Both the position numbers and the translations under genes were made by a program. From Erpobdella octoculata (Eukaryota > Annelida > Clitellata > Hirudinida > Erpobdellidae): a stretch of 64,000 bases of DNA. This document shows, one piece after another, positions 54,860-64,000 of the stretch; the stretch's first letter is position 1; every line of letters begins with the position of its first letter. The stretch lies in contig OZ022238.1 of NCBI GenBank assembly GCA_963978895.1, positions 7,304,066 through 7,368,065 on the forward strand, written 5' to 3'. A model generated the notes under the pieces. It did not search any database, was not told the DNA's origin, and saw only the letters and a program-made list of their open reading frames with translations.

Positions 54860-57800
54860 TTAACCGAGTCCCATGTGGATCATCAGTTGCTTTAGCCTTG
54901 GTCCTTGTAGAGCTTTCGTTAGTGCATCTGCCACTTGAAGTTCTGTTGTGACACTCTTGACACCAACTTCACCGTCTGCAACCTTTTCTCTGATGAAGAA
55001 ATGACGAGTCTGTATGTGTTTGGTACGTCGGTGATGTTCTGGGTTCTGAGCCAAACGAATAGCAGCGTCATTGTCAATTTGTATGACTGGAATATCATCA
55101 AATCCAACAATGTCGTTCAGCAGACGTTTTATCCAAACAACCTCACGTGTGGCCTCACTAGCCGCTACTACCTCTGCTTCTGTGGTTGAGATAGAAACTG
55201 ATGTCTGTCGTTGACTCAACCAGCTTATTGCTCCTTCAGCATAGATACAAACCACACCAGTCGTAGACCTGCCTGTGGTATGGTCACCTGCATGATCAGC
55301 ATCACTATAACACAGGAGTGTGTTTTTATTCTGTTGAGGTCTGTAGACAATTCCTGTATCTTCGGTACCCTTAAGATATCGCAGAATCCTTTTTACTTGG
55401 ACTACATCACTATGAAGAGGATTTTCCAAATTCCTGGAAGCAACACTAACAGCATATGCAATATCGGGTCTGGTACCCGTCATTAAATACATGAGTGCCC
55501 CCACAACTGACCTGTAAGGAAATTTGACTGGTTCATTATTATCATCAAACTCTGCCTTCTCAGATGAGATGATTGGGGTAACACATGGCCGACAATTACT
55601 CATACCAAACTGATCAAGAACTTTTCTCGTATAGGCAGCTTGACTGATCTTTATGGAGCCATCAGATTTCTGATTGATTTCTACTCCCAGGAAATATTTT
55701 GCTGGCTTTGTTATAATTTTAAACTCTGATTTTAACCTCTCTGCAAATTCTGAGAGTTCTTGTTTATCTGTAGCCATAACAATGCCATCATCAACATATA
55801 AAGCAAGAAACAATTTTTTCATATTTCTTTCCACTATAAACAGACAAGGATCAGCATCACTTTGTTTAAATCCAATCTTCTTTAAAAAATTGCCAAACCG
55901 CGTGTTCCAACATCTGGGAGCCTGCTTGAGTCCGTACAAACTTCTTTTCAGTTTACACACTCTAGCAGAACCATCAGTAAACCCTTCGGGCTGCTCCATA
56001 TAGATTTCCTCTTGCAGATCACCATATAGGAATGCCGTTGAAACATCGAACTGCATCAGATGCATTCTTTCACTGGCTGCAACGCTTAAAAGAGTTCTAA
56101 CAGTTGTATTTCTGACCACTGGACTGAAGGTCTGATCGTAATCAACTCCTTTCTTTTGAGCATAGCCTTTAATTACAAGTCTTGCTTTGTAACGTTCGAT
56201 GGAACCATCTGAATTAGTCTTGACTTTGTAGACCCACTTGCATGGAATAGCCTTTTTCTTAGGAGGGAGATCCATAAGTTGCCACGTCTGGTTTTCACAA
56301 AGCGATTGCATTTCATTTTTCATCGCTTGCTGCCATTCATTCTTCTGATCACTTTGAACTGCCTCCTCAAAGCTGGTAGGTTCTGAAGAACTGAACATTT
56401 CTGCTGCTATCATCACATAGTCATCGAAACGAGCAGGCCTCTTGATGCATTCACGGTCACGCAACTGTATGCCTGAAGCAGGTGCACCACTCTGTGTCAG
56501 TTCATCAGCAATGGTAGGTATTTCCTCAGTCACAGCTCCACTGTTTTCAGTCATCTGATCGTCATCAGCATCAGACTCATCTTGATCAGAATTCAATGGC
56601 CAATTTGGAACTGTTGTTCTTAGAATTTTCTCATCAAAAACAACATCTCTTGAACGAACTGTTCTATTTCCTGGCTGGAGAAAAACTCTATAGCCATCAT
56701 CGCCTTCATAGCCAACTAATATACCCTTCTCAGCTTTAGTGTCCATCTTTTTTCTTCGTTGATCAGGAACATGAACATATGCAGTACAACCAATAATTCG
56801 CAAATGTGTGATTTTTGGTTTTCTATTGTACCACAGTTCATACGGTGATTTTCCTTTGACACATGTAGGTGCAGTTCGATTCAAGATGTACCCAGCGGTC
56901 TGAATCAATTGTGCCCACAAAGCCTGAGGTAATTCTGCATGAGCTAATCTCATGGCCCTGGCGGCTTCTACTAAGGTGCGATTCTCTCTTTCACTGCATC
57001 CATTTTGTTGAGGTGTGTATGGCATTATCAGACGTTGTCGGATACCATGTTTGTTCAAAATTTTCTTCACATCAGCATTGTCAAATTCACCACCATTGTC
57101 ACTCAGCAACTCCATCACTGTATGTCCAGCTGTTTGGCACTCAGCAAGCATCCACGTCAATTTCTCTGACACTTCAGACTTTTCTTTCATGAAGTAGACA
57201 AAACGGAAGCCACTGTAGTCATCTTTAAACAGGACAAAATAGCGATAATTTGAGAATGAATTACAAAATGGACCACAAACATCAGTGTGTATTCTTTCGC
57301 CTGGTTTTGTTGCTCGAACTCTGGTTCCAAACTTCAGGCGATGTGCTTTTCCGAAGACACATCCTTCACAAACTTCACCATCAAGACTGACATCTATGTT
57401 GAATTCTTGTTTTAAAATTGACTTCACATGTCTTTTGTTTTGATGAGCAAGCCTTTCGTGATACAACTGAATCAAATTTTCGTTTTTTACAATATTTGCT
57501 TCTTGTAACTTAGATGGTACAACTGTATCTGCAATCAGCCTGAACAAACCACCATTTCTTTCTCGAGCACCAACAAGAACTTTCACATTGTCGACCTTGA
57601 AGTAACATCTTTCTTGTGTAGACATGAAAATACTGTTTTTCTTCCTGTCTTGAGCTGCTAATACTGAAAACAAATTTCTGTTCAACTTTGGAACATACCA
57701 CACGTTTTCAAGTTTCACTTCAATGTTCTTTTTATCAATCACTGTTTTCAGGTGGACAGTACCTGCACCAACAGCTTCAATGTGATTTCCATCTGCTATC

Positions 57801-58810
57801 TGTAGGCTCTGGACATTTGAGAATTTCTTGAAGTTTGTCAGTATGTCACTTCTAAAAGTCAAATGACTGGTTGCGCCATTATCTACATACCAACCATCAG
57901 CAGATGTAGAACTATCAATTGCAAGAACATCTGAATACACAGCAGACAATGACACAGAATGGACTGACTCTGGAGCTTTACCTTGACTGATGTTCAAATC
58001 ATTTGCTGGCTTCGGTGGTTTGCCATCGGCAATCCATTTTCTACATTTACGAACAACATGTCCTACTTGCTTGCAGTAATGACAAATAATGGTACCTTGT
58101 TTTGCAGACTTTATTTGACTTTTCTGTTTCTGTGCCGACTTCGGGTATGTTGACTTAGCGAACAATGCTTCCTGTTGAACGGGTTCAGTTTTGCCAGCCA
58201 GAGCTCTTTCGTAACTACATAACTGATTCGTTAGATTATCAACAGTCCGTTCGGCTTTGCTCAACATTCTCCAACTCGAAGAAAATGAGAAATACTCACT
58301 TGGCAATGTTTCAATTATACGGCACATGAGCAGTAGATCTTTGTTTTCTTCTTTATCAAGTTCGACCTTTAGCTCCTTCCAGATATTCTTTAGCTTACCA
58401 ACATGAGTAGCAGCTTCATCACCTTGACACATCTTGTAACCAAAGAACTGCATACAGAGATCATAGGCTCTGTCTTCATTTATTCCATCAAACAGCCTAT
58501 GTAATTCCAACCAAACTTCTCTTGCACATGCATGGGAACGAACCTTTTCATAAGATTCTTCTGACATGTTGGTTGATAGAATCACCATTGCACTGCAGTC
58601 AGCTTTCAAAAACTTGCTGTAGGCGGTTTGATATGCAGTTACCTCGGCTTCTGTTGAATCATCCCTCGGTTCGTCTGGTTTTTTAAGTCTCCCTTCTACA
58701 ACGTCCATGACATCTGGTGTGCCGCGCAGTAGGATCGAAACTCTACCTTTCCAGTTCAACCAATTTGACTTGCCTTCTAGCGGCTTGATTTGAATTCTCG
58801 TGAAATCCAT
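54860..58810 (-). CDS. Copia Gag-Pol polyprotein, intact, 1316 residues
   Basis: One uninterrupted frame with the Ty1/copia order Gag-PR-IN-RT-RH. Gag is at 1-230 (DFTRIQIKPLEG..NWLNWKG). The CCHC knuckle is near 243-256 (CHYCKQVGHVVRKC) and the protease DNGATSH near 309. Integrase has HHCC (ERLAHQNKRHV...CEGC, 446-486) and DDE (HTDVCGPF, LLSDNGGEF, NGCSERENRT). RT motifs are FDVSTAFLYGDL and LALYVDDGIVMA (about 1002), and RNase H is STTEAEVVAASEA. The product would cleave itself, reverse-transcribe the element RNA and integrate the copy. The ATG at 58810 is the first in frame after the leader. With nearly identical LTRs and no stops, the copy could be autonomous or very recently active. Confidence 0.95.
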   Translation of the reverse strand: MDFTRIQIKPLEGKSNWLNWKGRVSILLRGTPDVMDVVEGRLKKPDEPRDDSTEAEVTAYQTAYSKFLKADCSAMVILSTNMSEESYEKVRSHACAREVWLELHRLFDGINEDRAYDLCMQFFGYKMCQGDEAATHVGKLKNIWKELKVELDKEENKDLLLMCRIIETLPSEYFSFSSSWRMLSKAERTVDNLTNQLCSYERALAGKTEPVQQEALFAKSTYPKSAQKQKSQIKSAKQGTIICHYCKQVGHVVRKCRKWIADGKPPKPANDLNISQGKAPESVHSVSLSAVYSDVLAIDSSTSADGWYVDNGATSHLTFRSDILTNFKKFSNVQSLQIADGNHIEAVGAGTVHLKTVIDKKNIEVKLENVWYVPKLNRNLFSVLAAQDRKKNSIFMSTQERCYFKVDNVKVLVGARERNGGLFRLIADTVVPSKLQEANIVKNENLIQLYHERLAHQNKRHVKSILKQEFNIDVSLDGEVCEGCVFGKAHRLKFGTRVRATKPGERIHTDVCGPFCNSFSNYRYFVLFKDDYSGFRFVYFMKEKSEVSEKLTWMLAECQTAGHTVMELLSDNGGEFDNADVKKILNKHGIRQRLIMPYTPQQNGCSERENRTLVEAARAMRLAHAELPQALWAQLIQTAGYILNRTAPTCVKGKSPYELWYNRKPKITHLRIIGCTAYVHVPDQRRKKMDTKAEKGILVGYEGDDGYRVFLQPGNRTVRSRDVVFDEKILRTTVPNWPLNSDQDESDADDDQMTENSGAVTEEIPTIADELTQSGAPASGIQLRDRECIKRPARFDDYVMIAAEMFSSSEPTSFEEAVQSDQKNEWQQAMKNEMQSLCENQTWQLMDLPPKKKAIPCKWVYKVKTNSDGSIERYKARLVIKGYAQKKGVDYDQTFSPVVRNTTVRTLLSVAASERMHLMQFDVSTAFLYGDLQEEIYMEQPEGFTDGSARVCKLKRSLYGLKQAPRCWNTRFGNFLKKIGFKQSDADPCLFIVERNMKKLFLALYVDDGIVMATDKQELSEFAERLKSEFKIITKPAKYFLGVEINQKSDGSIKISQAAYTRKVLDQFGMSNCRPCVTPIISSEKAEFDDNNEPVKFPYRSVVGALMYLMTGTRPDIAYAVSVASRNLENPLHSDVVQVKRILRYLKGTEDTGIVYRPQQNKNTLLCYSDADHAGDHTTGRSTTGVVCIYAEGAISWLSQRQTSVSISTTEAEVVAASEATREVVWIKRLLNDIVGFDDIPVIQIDNDAAIRLAQNPEHHRRTKHIQTRHFFIREKVADGEVGVKSVTTELQVADALTKALQGPRLKQLMIHMGLG

Positions 58811-58933
58811 TATTCAAACAACTGTCAACAGGTGTCAGCGATTCAAAAGAAAACGTGATTACTTCGCTGCTCTAAATTACGAAAAATTTCGATCGTAAAC
58901 TTTTAATAAATTCGAGTTACACAGTTAGTAGCT

Positions 58934-58949
58934 GACTGGGCCCATAACC
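58934..58949 (-). promoter_or_regulatory. Copia primer-binding site
   Basis: Directly after the 5' LTR the minus strand reads GGTTATGGGCCCAGTC. To my knowledge Drosophila copia has the same sequence here and primes from an internal piece of initiator tRNA-Met rather than its 3' end. Confidence 0.65.
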
Positions 58950-59137
58950 TATTGTGTTTTCTACTTTATTTAAGAGTAAAACCCGAATTTATTGTACACA
59001 ACTAAAAGCAACATGTCGACTCGAGAAACAACAAAGAAGGAAGACGGAAGTACATAGAATAAAAAGAACAATGGTCAATTAATAATAGATAAAATAAACT
59101 GTTCGATTTATAAGCAAAACAAAAACTATATTCAACA
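58950..59137 (-). repeat. Copia 5' LTR
   Basis: 188 bp, same length and termini as 54588-54775. It should hold the promoter and polyadenylation signals for the minus-strand gene. Confidence 0.93.
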
Positions 59138-59409
59138 ATTTGGGTATCGAAAAAACCAAGAGTAGAATGTTGCAAGTATTTTGGTTTCCTGGTTTGGGTG
59201 CTCGGGTTACAAGATATTGTAAATCTTGTGAGGTTTGCCAAAAAACAATAGATAAAGGTCGAGTAAAACCGGCACCGCTAGGTCATATGCCAATAATTCG
59301 AACTCCGTTCCAAAGAGTAGCAGTAGACCTTATAGGAGAAATTTTACCTCCATCAAAGAGAGGTAATATATACTTTTCTCGACCATCAACAAATGCATCA
59401 CCCTGGTAA
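59138..59409 (+). pseudogene. Gypsy integrase fragment, continuation of 52869-54587
   Basis: Starts with the duplicated ATTTG and continues the frame broken at 54587: GIEKTKSRM, FWFPGLGARVTRYC, KSCEVCQK (the H2C2 zinc-binding domain), then PLGHMPIIRTPFQRVAVDLIG with the first catalytic Asp of the DDE core. Coding similarity stops near 59375, so the rest of integrase and everything downstream is missing. Confidence 0.85.
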
Positions 59410-60301
59410 AATATTTATCAGCAATGTCTCTTGGAGTTGCTGGCTGAATGATGTAGGTCTAAAAATGCTTAAAAAATTCATTTTTTATATTCTGTATTGA
59501 GATGCTAAAAATTATCGACAATTTTATTTAGAATTCGCCATAAATCAGAACGATTGGTGGTTAAGAAGTAAGTTTAGTGAATATAAAATCAATAAATTCT
59601 ATATAAATCAATAAAATCTATATAATAGGCAACAAACAAACTGGAATAAAACTTCTATTCAATTCAATTACCTAATAGATCTGTCACTGGTTTTATTAGT
59701 TTTTTTTTATAGTTTTACAACATAAAACAAGTAAAGGAAAAAACGAGTTTTTCAACACAAACTTTTATTTCAAATACACTTGATTTAAAAATACGAAAGA
59801 TACTCATATTAGGTTTTTAATAGAATCATGTATTGTCATCCAATATAAAGCTATTCTGAAAGTTTCAGCTTCCTAGCTTTCAAAAAGCTGGTTAAATTTT
59901 ACTTGCAAGATTTGCGTACAGAGAAAGACACCCACAAACAGAGACTGTAAGTTGAATACAAGTTTGTAAAAACTTCAGTTTCAAATTCCATACTGTTGGG
60001 TAAGAAAAATCTAGACTAATATCCCACATTTTTGAGAAGTAAAACTAAGTAACAGCTTTTTTGACTAAAATATATAAAACTTATTAAATAAAAAATTATC
60101 ACCTTAACATTTTTTAATTTGTACTAAAACTTGTTTTGTAATAGCGTAATAGCAGTAATTTTTAAGTAATTTACATTTCTTCTATGCAGTCTGTTTTTTC
60201 ATCAGTCTATGTTGGAAAAACCCGGTGACTATTTTGTTTTTAAATTCAAGTGTTCGCCCGCGCGAGCTATTTTTCGAATAAAATTGCTTTTGCTTTCTAA
60301 A
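59410..60301. repeat. Dispersed repeat copy 2 (59717-59974) and unassigned sequence
   Basis: 59717-59974 matches the myosin-intron repeat at 13090-13367 in the same orientation, from acaacata to gtttgtaaaaact. The flanks on either side do not match. 59975-60301 contains the 5' UTR/promoter side of the exonuclease gene; no motif was singled out. Confidence 0.75.
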
Positions 60302-61574
60302 ATGTCTGCTCGGTCAGCAGTGTCTCGTCTTCTCGTTTTTATAGATTTAGAGACGAGTGGTCTGGGTTAGTTAGTTGATTAGATAAATGTTGTTTTATAT
60401 TTTTAAAAAGCTGACGTGATTAGTCATTAGTCAGTTAGTTTCATTGACAAGTTATTAGTTGATTAGTTCTAGTAATTAGTTTGTAATTAAAAGAGCGCAG
60501 TAGTAGTAGAGTACTACAGTACAGAGTAAAGTCATCTTTTTTTTTAGTAGTCCTTAGTTAGTTATTAGTTGTAAGGCCTTAAACTTTAAAGTGTATGAGC
60601 TATAATCATATAATGTATAAAAATACTGATTAGTAATTAGAATTAGAGCTAAGTTAAACTTTCTCGACAGATGATATATCTTTTTATATACAAAAACTCT
60701 AAATTTAACTATTATTCAGTGTTTAGCTCCTATTGAATCAATAGTGTTTAAATCAGATTAACTAAACATTGGTTTGAAGCAGTTTAAATGAAATGTTCTT
60801 CTTTAGTTTCTCAAACAGAAATTGTTTCTTAATTTATTTGTAATTCAGATTTATGTCAAGTTTCTAGTGATATGAACTATTTCAATGTTCAGGACTTGCA
60901 AATATTGACATACATGAACTAGCATACATACATACATGCATACATAAAAACCTGTAGAATTGATGATAATTTGCAAAGTTTTTATTATACTCTTTTTGTT
61001 ATTTGAAGATAAATCTTGTGAAGTTTTAGAGATTGCCGGGATTTTCATGAACTTTAGTTTCAGAAGATACATACTTCCTAAAAAACCAATTTCTCCAACA
61101 GCTACGGCAGTTAATCACTTAACGTCGGATGGCGTTAATTTGCATTTCAAAGGCAAAGCCGTTGAAGCTGTCAGCTGTGGAAGTGCTCTGAAGGAGTTTC
61201 TCAATTTTCTCGATTATCTTTCGAAAGAGACCGGTGATTCAAAAATTATACTAGCAGCTCACAATGGAAATATTTTTGACTTTAAACATCTGTTCCGCGT
61301 TGCTAAACTTGAACAAATACCAGAGGACTCCTGGTCTGTCATTGATGGCTGCCTAGATACTTTAGTTATGCTGAGAAGCCTGTATCCTGGCTTAAGCTCA
61401 TACAAACAGATGGACCTGGTCTCAAGGTTCTTGAAACAGTCTTATGGTGCTCATTCTGCTATTGAAGATGCAAGGTTGCTGCAGAAATTAATGATTAAAG
61501 TGTTTGCGGAACAAGACAGAGATATAACTAGTAAAGCTCTTACGTTTCTCAAGAAACCTTGTGATTTTTATTGA
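60302..61574 (+). CDS. DEDDh 3'-5' exonuclease (DnaQ/TREX-like), two exons, 209 residues
   Basis: Exon 1 is 60302-60365, exon 2 is 61009-61574; the join splits a GAT codon (G|AT) and the donor GTTAGT and acceptor TTGAAG are acceptable. All catalytic residues of the DEDDh family are visible: Exo I FIDLETSGL (Asp15, Glu17), Exo II AAHNGNIFDF, and Exo III GAHSAIEDARLL with His and Asp. The length is that of a bare exonuclease domain, without TREX proline or membrane tails. Such enzymes remove 3' nucleotides from DNA or RNA. Similar single-domain proteins, sometimes annotated as PML-exonuclease-like, occur widely in cnidarians and fishes. No transposon-encoded partner adjoins it, so a host gene is likely, but capture by a mobile element cannot be excluded. 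Confidence 0.85.
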
Positions 61575-62021
61575 CTTATGATTGGTGGATTTAAAAATAT
61601 ATTTTTTTACGATTCTTTAACAGTGCCCGGTTGCTGTAGTTAGTTAGCTCTTTCTGATATTCACTTAAATTATATCTTTTAATCTTTTGTATACATTTTG
61701 TAGTGTGGTTCTGTCCAGCCGTTTTTTTTTACTACAAGTTGAATGGATTTTATCTTTTATGCTTTTATGTTGTAAGAGATTGAAATACTATTTCTGCTTT
61801 CTTTTGCAAGATTTCAACTCATTAAAGGCCTATGTTTTTTTTTTCAGAGGAAAGTTTATTGCTTTTTTAGTTCTAGCTGATGATGATGATATTACATGGG
61901 TTGAATAATTATTAATAAAATGCCTAACTAGATTATATTCGGATTGATTTAGAATTTGACAAACGAATAACCAACGAAGTTTTAAACAAATATCTGATGA
62001 ACTAGAGATTGTACCATCACC
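61575..62021. other. 3' flank of the exonuclease gene
   Basis: Probable 3' UTR and intergenic sequence. A (GAT)n word occurs at about 61880. No gene recognised. Confidence 0.35.
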
Positions 62022-62058
62022 CATGGAACCCTGCATAGTAACTATGCAGGGTTCCATG
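62022..62058. repeat. Perfect 18-bp hairpin with 1-nt spacer
   Basis: CATGGAACCCTGCATAGT, one A, then its exact complement. No U-tract follows. Confidence 0.95.
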
Positions 62059-62640
62059 TGCCACCTCTTTTGATTTTTAGCACTGACAGTGTTCAATTGC
62101 GTAATAACTTTTATTACATGCCTGCGCGCACTAATTTTAGCAACTGCTGAGTATACTGACCATCTCGGCCGCCGCATTATGCGCAATTGTTAACATACAT
62201 ACAGACATGGGTTTTGCTCGTTCCAAGGACGGATGTTTTAAAATTAAGATGTACTTTGGATACATTTTATAAAAAATAGTCAACAAAAACAAAATGACAT
62301 TTGATAACCATAGAAAATTTTTTTTTATATATAAGCAAATCTAATGAAATTTTTTATTGTGTTTAAATTTTCAATTTAATAACGTATTTCATATAAATTC
62401 AAAGGATGTGAAAATTAAAGAGTGCAATAATTAGTTATTAAAGAATTTCAGTATACACGACATTTCTTGTGAATTGACGGCCATCGTTGAGAATTGGTCC
62501 TTGCTTCTGAGATTTTTTTAAATCTCATTATATAATATTTTTCGATTGCGGCGCCACTTCTTTTGATCTCTAGGACTGAGAGTGTATATAGGTACAATTG
62601 CATAATAACTTTTATTACACACCTGCGCGCAATATTATTA
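62059..62640. repeat. Two diverged copies of a SINE-like 80-bp block
   Basis: 62065-62145 and about 62550-62632 share tttaattt-free blocks such as aataacttttattaca and cctgcgcgca in the same orientation. The second copy begins gcggcgccac, like the tRNA-derived head at 63038, so both may be SINE fragments. The intervening sequence is AT-rich with nothing recognised. Confidence 0.5.
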
Positions 62641-62749
62641 TTATTATTAAACAGTTGATAACGCAACATATGTCAGTCAAATTACATTAAGTAAAAATGA
62701 CGAAATCGCAGTTGCAGAAAAATGTAAATGTATAACATTAGGGCGATAC

Positions 62750-63038
62750 TTCGTATATCAATTAATACCCCAGCAGCACCGGGAACTGCTCGTGCATATG
62801 GGATCACACAGTGTTACCTGCCACCCGCACGTGTCTCGGAAATTGCCGAACCCTGTTACATCCCAGTCGTGAAACTGGTACTCATTCATCGACCAATGAA
62901 GGATGAAAGGCTGAGTTGGCCTGAGCAGAGTGAGTGAATTCCTTGCTCAACGAAATTACGTCTCGCCGTGACTGAGATTTGAACCCACGACGGCAGGATG
63001 ATAGCATAACTGCTTTCACCACTGTGTTACGGCGCCAC
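62750..63038 (-). mobile_element. tRNA-derived SINE
   Basis: The minus strand starts GTGGCGCCGTAACACAGTGG near 63038. Box A is TAACACAGTGGTGAAAGC (63029-63012) and box B is GGGTTCAAATCTC (62986-62974). The body runs through gacgtaatttcgttgagcaa to about 62750. The head differs from that of the SINE at 27217, so at least two families are present. Confidence 0.75.
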
Positions 63039-63068
63039 AATAAATTCTTACGTGCACATCGATATTGT

Positions 63069-63318
63069 CTATACCATGGATATCTTGATATAACATCTGG
63101 ATCCACAACCTAATAAAAAATATGTATTTATGCCTACTGTGTTATTACTTATTACATCATGATAATGAATTAATTGATGTAACAAACAACAGTAGCATTA
63201 GAAGTTATGTCACACTTATAAAAATCTTGATATAGCTATGGCTTAACTGGTTGCACTGTTTAGGCCTATTTTATTAGGTTGTGGATCCAGTAGTTATATC
63301 AAGATATCCATGGTCTAT
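63069..63318. mobile_element. Foldback element with about 49-bp inverted arms
   Basis: 63069-63117 and about 63269-63318 are inverted complements with a few mismatches; shared cores are ccatggatatcttgatataa and tggatccacaacctaataaa. The 150-bp centre is AT-rich and non-coding. Confidence 0.85.
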
Positions 63319-64000
63319 AGAGTTATTACGTGACAGAATCAGTGAGTGAGTGACGTGGGCTACTATAATATAGATTGTATTGGGTACATTTTTGACCATG
63401 TTTCTCATAAAAGTAATTTTTATTGAAGCTGATTATTTATAACTTCCATGGCTCTATAACACCATTACTTATCAATGATTGGTAATATATGATTTAAAAT
63501 TACTTACAAACTCAACCTAGTTGAGGTTCAAGAGTATACGTAGATAGTAGCACGTAAAACATGTGAGTCATTTACAGATCAGCCTATTATTAGAATTTCT
63601 TTTACTTATAGAAAATCATGTTTAAAACTCCTGGGTGCTAAAAATGTTGCATTTTCTTTGTGTTCTGTATGGACTTTTCATTATGAAGAGCATAATTGAC
63701 TTTAATTAATTAATTACAAGAACCACCTTCCATGTTTGTGCAGGTTTACAAATGAAATCATAATATAATTGTAACCGATTTCAAATTGTATGGTTTAGAG
63801 GCCAATTCTCTTTAATTTGAAGTAAAGTTTTGTTTAATAATACACACCCATTCTCCTATTCTTGTTTGCTACTCCATATGACTTTCATAGATGAATGGAG
63901 GATGGTTGATCTCTTACCTGTTGTACCTAATCATAATCATAATCACAAGAATTTGCCTGCTTATGGTGAATTATACTCAAGAATATTGTTTCAGTTGACA
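63319..64000. other. Intergenic, nothing recognised
   Basis: AT-rich sequence up to the window edge with no convincing gene, RNA or repeat. Confidence 0.35.

Larger units (their letters stand above)
54588..59137 (-). mobile_element. Copia (Ty1-like) LTR retrotransposon, near intact, nested in gypsy
   Basis: Two 188-bp LTRs (54588-54775 and 58950-59137) start TATTGTG and end CAACA on the plus strand. Only one difference between them was noticed. The target duplication ATTTG is exact (54583-54587 and 59138-59142) and falls inside the gypsy integrase zinc-binding codons. On the coding (minus) strand the 5' LTR is followed by a primer-binding site, a complete polyprotein, a purine tract (AATGAGAAGG) and the 3' LTR. 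Confidence 0.95.

Overview
The window is nuclear DNA of an animal, probably an aquatic invertebrate whose lineage I cannot fix. Reasons: a 37-exon non-muscle myosin II heavy chain gene with short GT-AG introns, a ciliary MNS1-type gene, AT-rich sequence, and a dense load of retroelements (Penelope-like, CR1/L2-like, R2-like RLE, copia, gypsy), DNA transposons (P/THAP9-like, hAT-like MITEs), Helitron-like elements and tRNA-derived SINEs.

Layout. 1-2233: five internal exons of an MNS1-like gene (minus strand) running off the left edge. 2.2-6.3 kb: intergenic, with foldback, MITE and Helitron-like copies. 6366-25077: complete coding region of non-muscle myosin II heavy chain (minus). I traced all 37 exons; they sum to 5949 nt (1982 codons plus stop) with every junction in phase, and include an 18-nt micro-exon in motor loop 1. 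25-29 kb: no gene, but a minisatellite and a SINE. 29.5-34.4 kb: a Penelope-like element with catalytic YVDD, a GIY-YIG endonuclease and a hammerhead ribozyme, followed by an octamer microsatellite split by a Helitron-like element and a second Penelope remnant. 35.7-39.6 kb: a decayed P-element/THAP9-like transposase whose upstream side carries a 977-bp MITE with an 8-bp target duplication. 39.8-47.2 kb: an (ATATACAT)n-rich tract interrupted by three 5'-truncated non-LTR elements. 47.2-51.6 kb: a hAT-like MITE, two paralogous RING-finger genes and a third Penelope/hammerhead remnant. 52.4-59.4 kb: a gypsy element (protease followed directly by integrase) split by a nearly intact copia element. 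60.3-61.6 kb: a two-exon DEDDh exonuclease gene. The rest holds hairpins, a SINE and a foldback element.

How parts fit. Likely host genes are MNS1 (axoneme), myosin II (contractility), possibly the RING pair and possibly the exonuclease. Most of 29-59 kb is mobile DNA. The main signal is a set of three covarying hammerhead ribozymes, each about 130-170 nt from the point where a Penelope-like terminal repeat runs straight into a microsatellite, together with octamer arrays that are recurrent sites or by-products of retroelement insertion.
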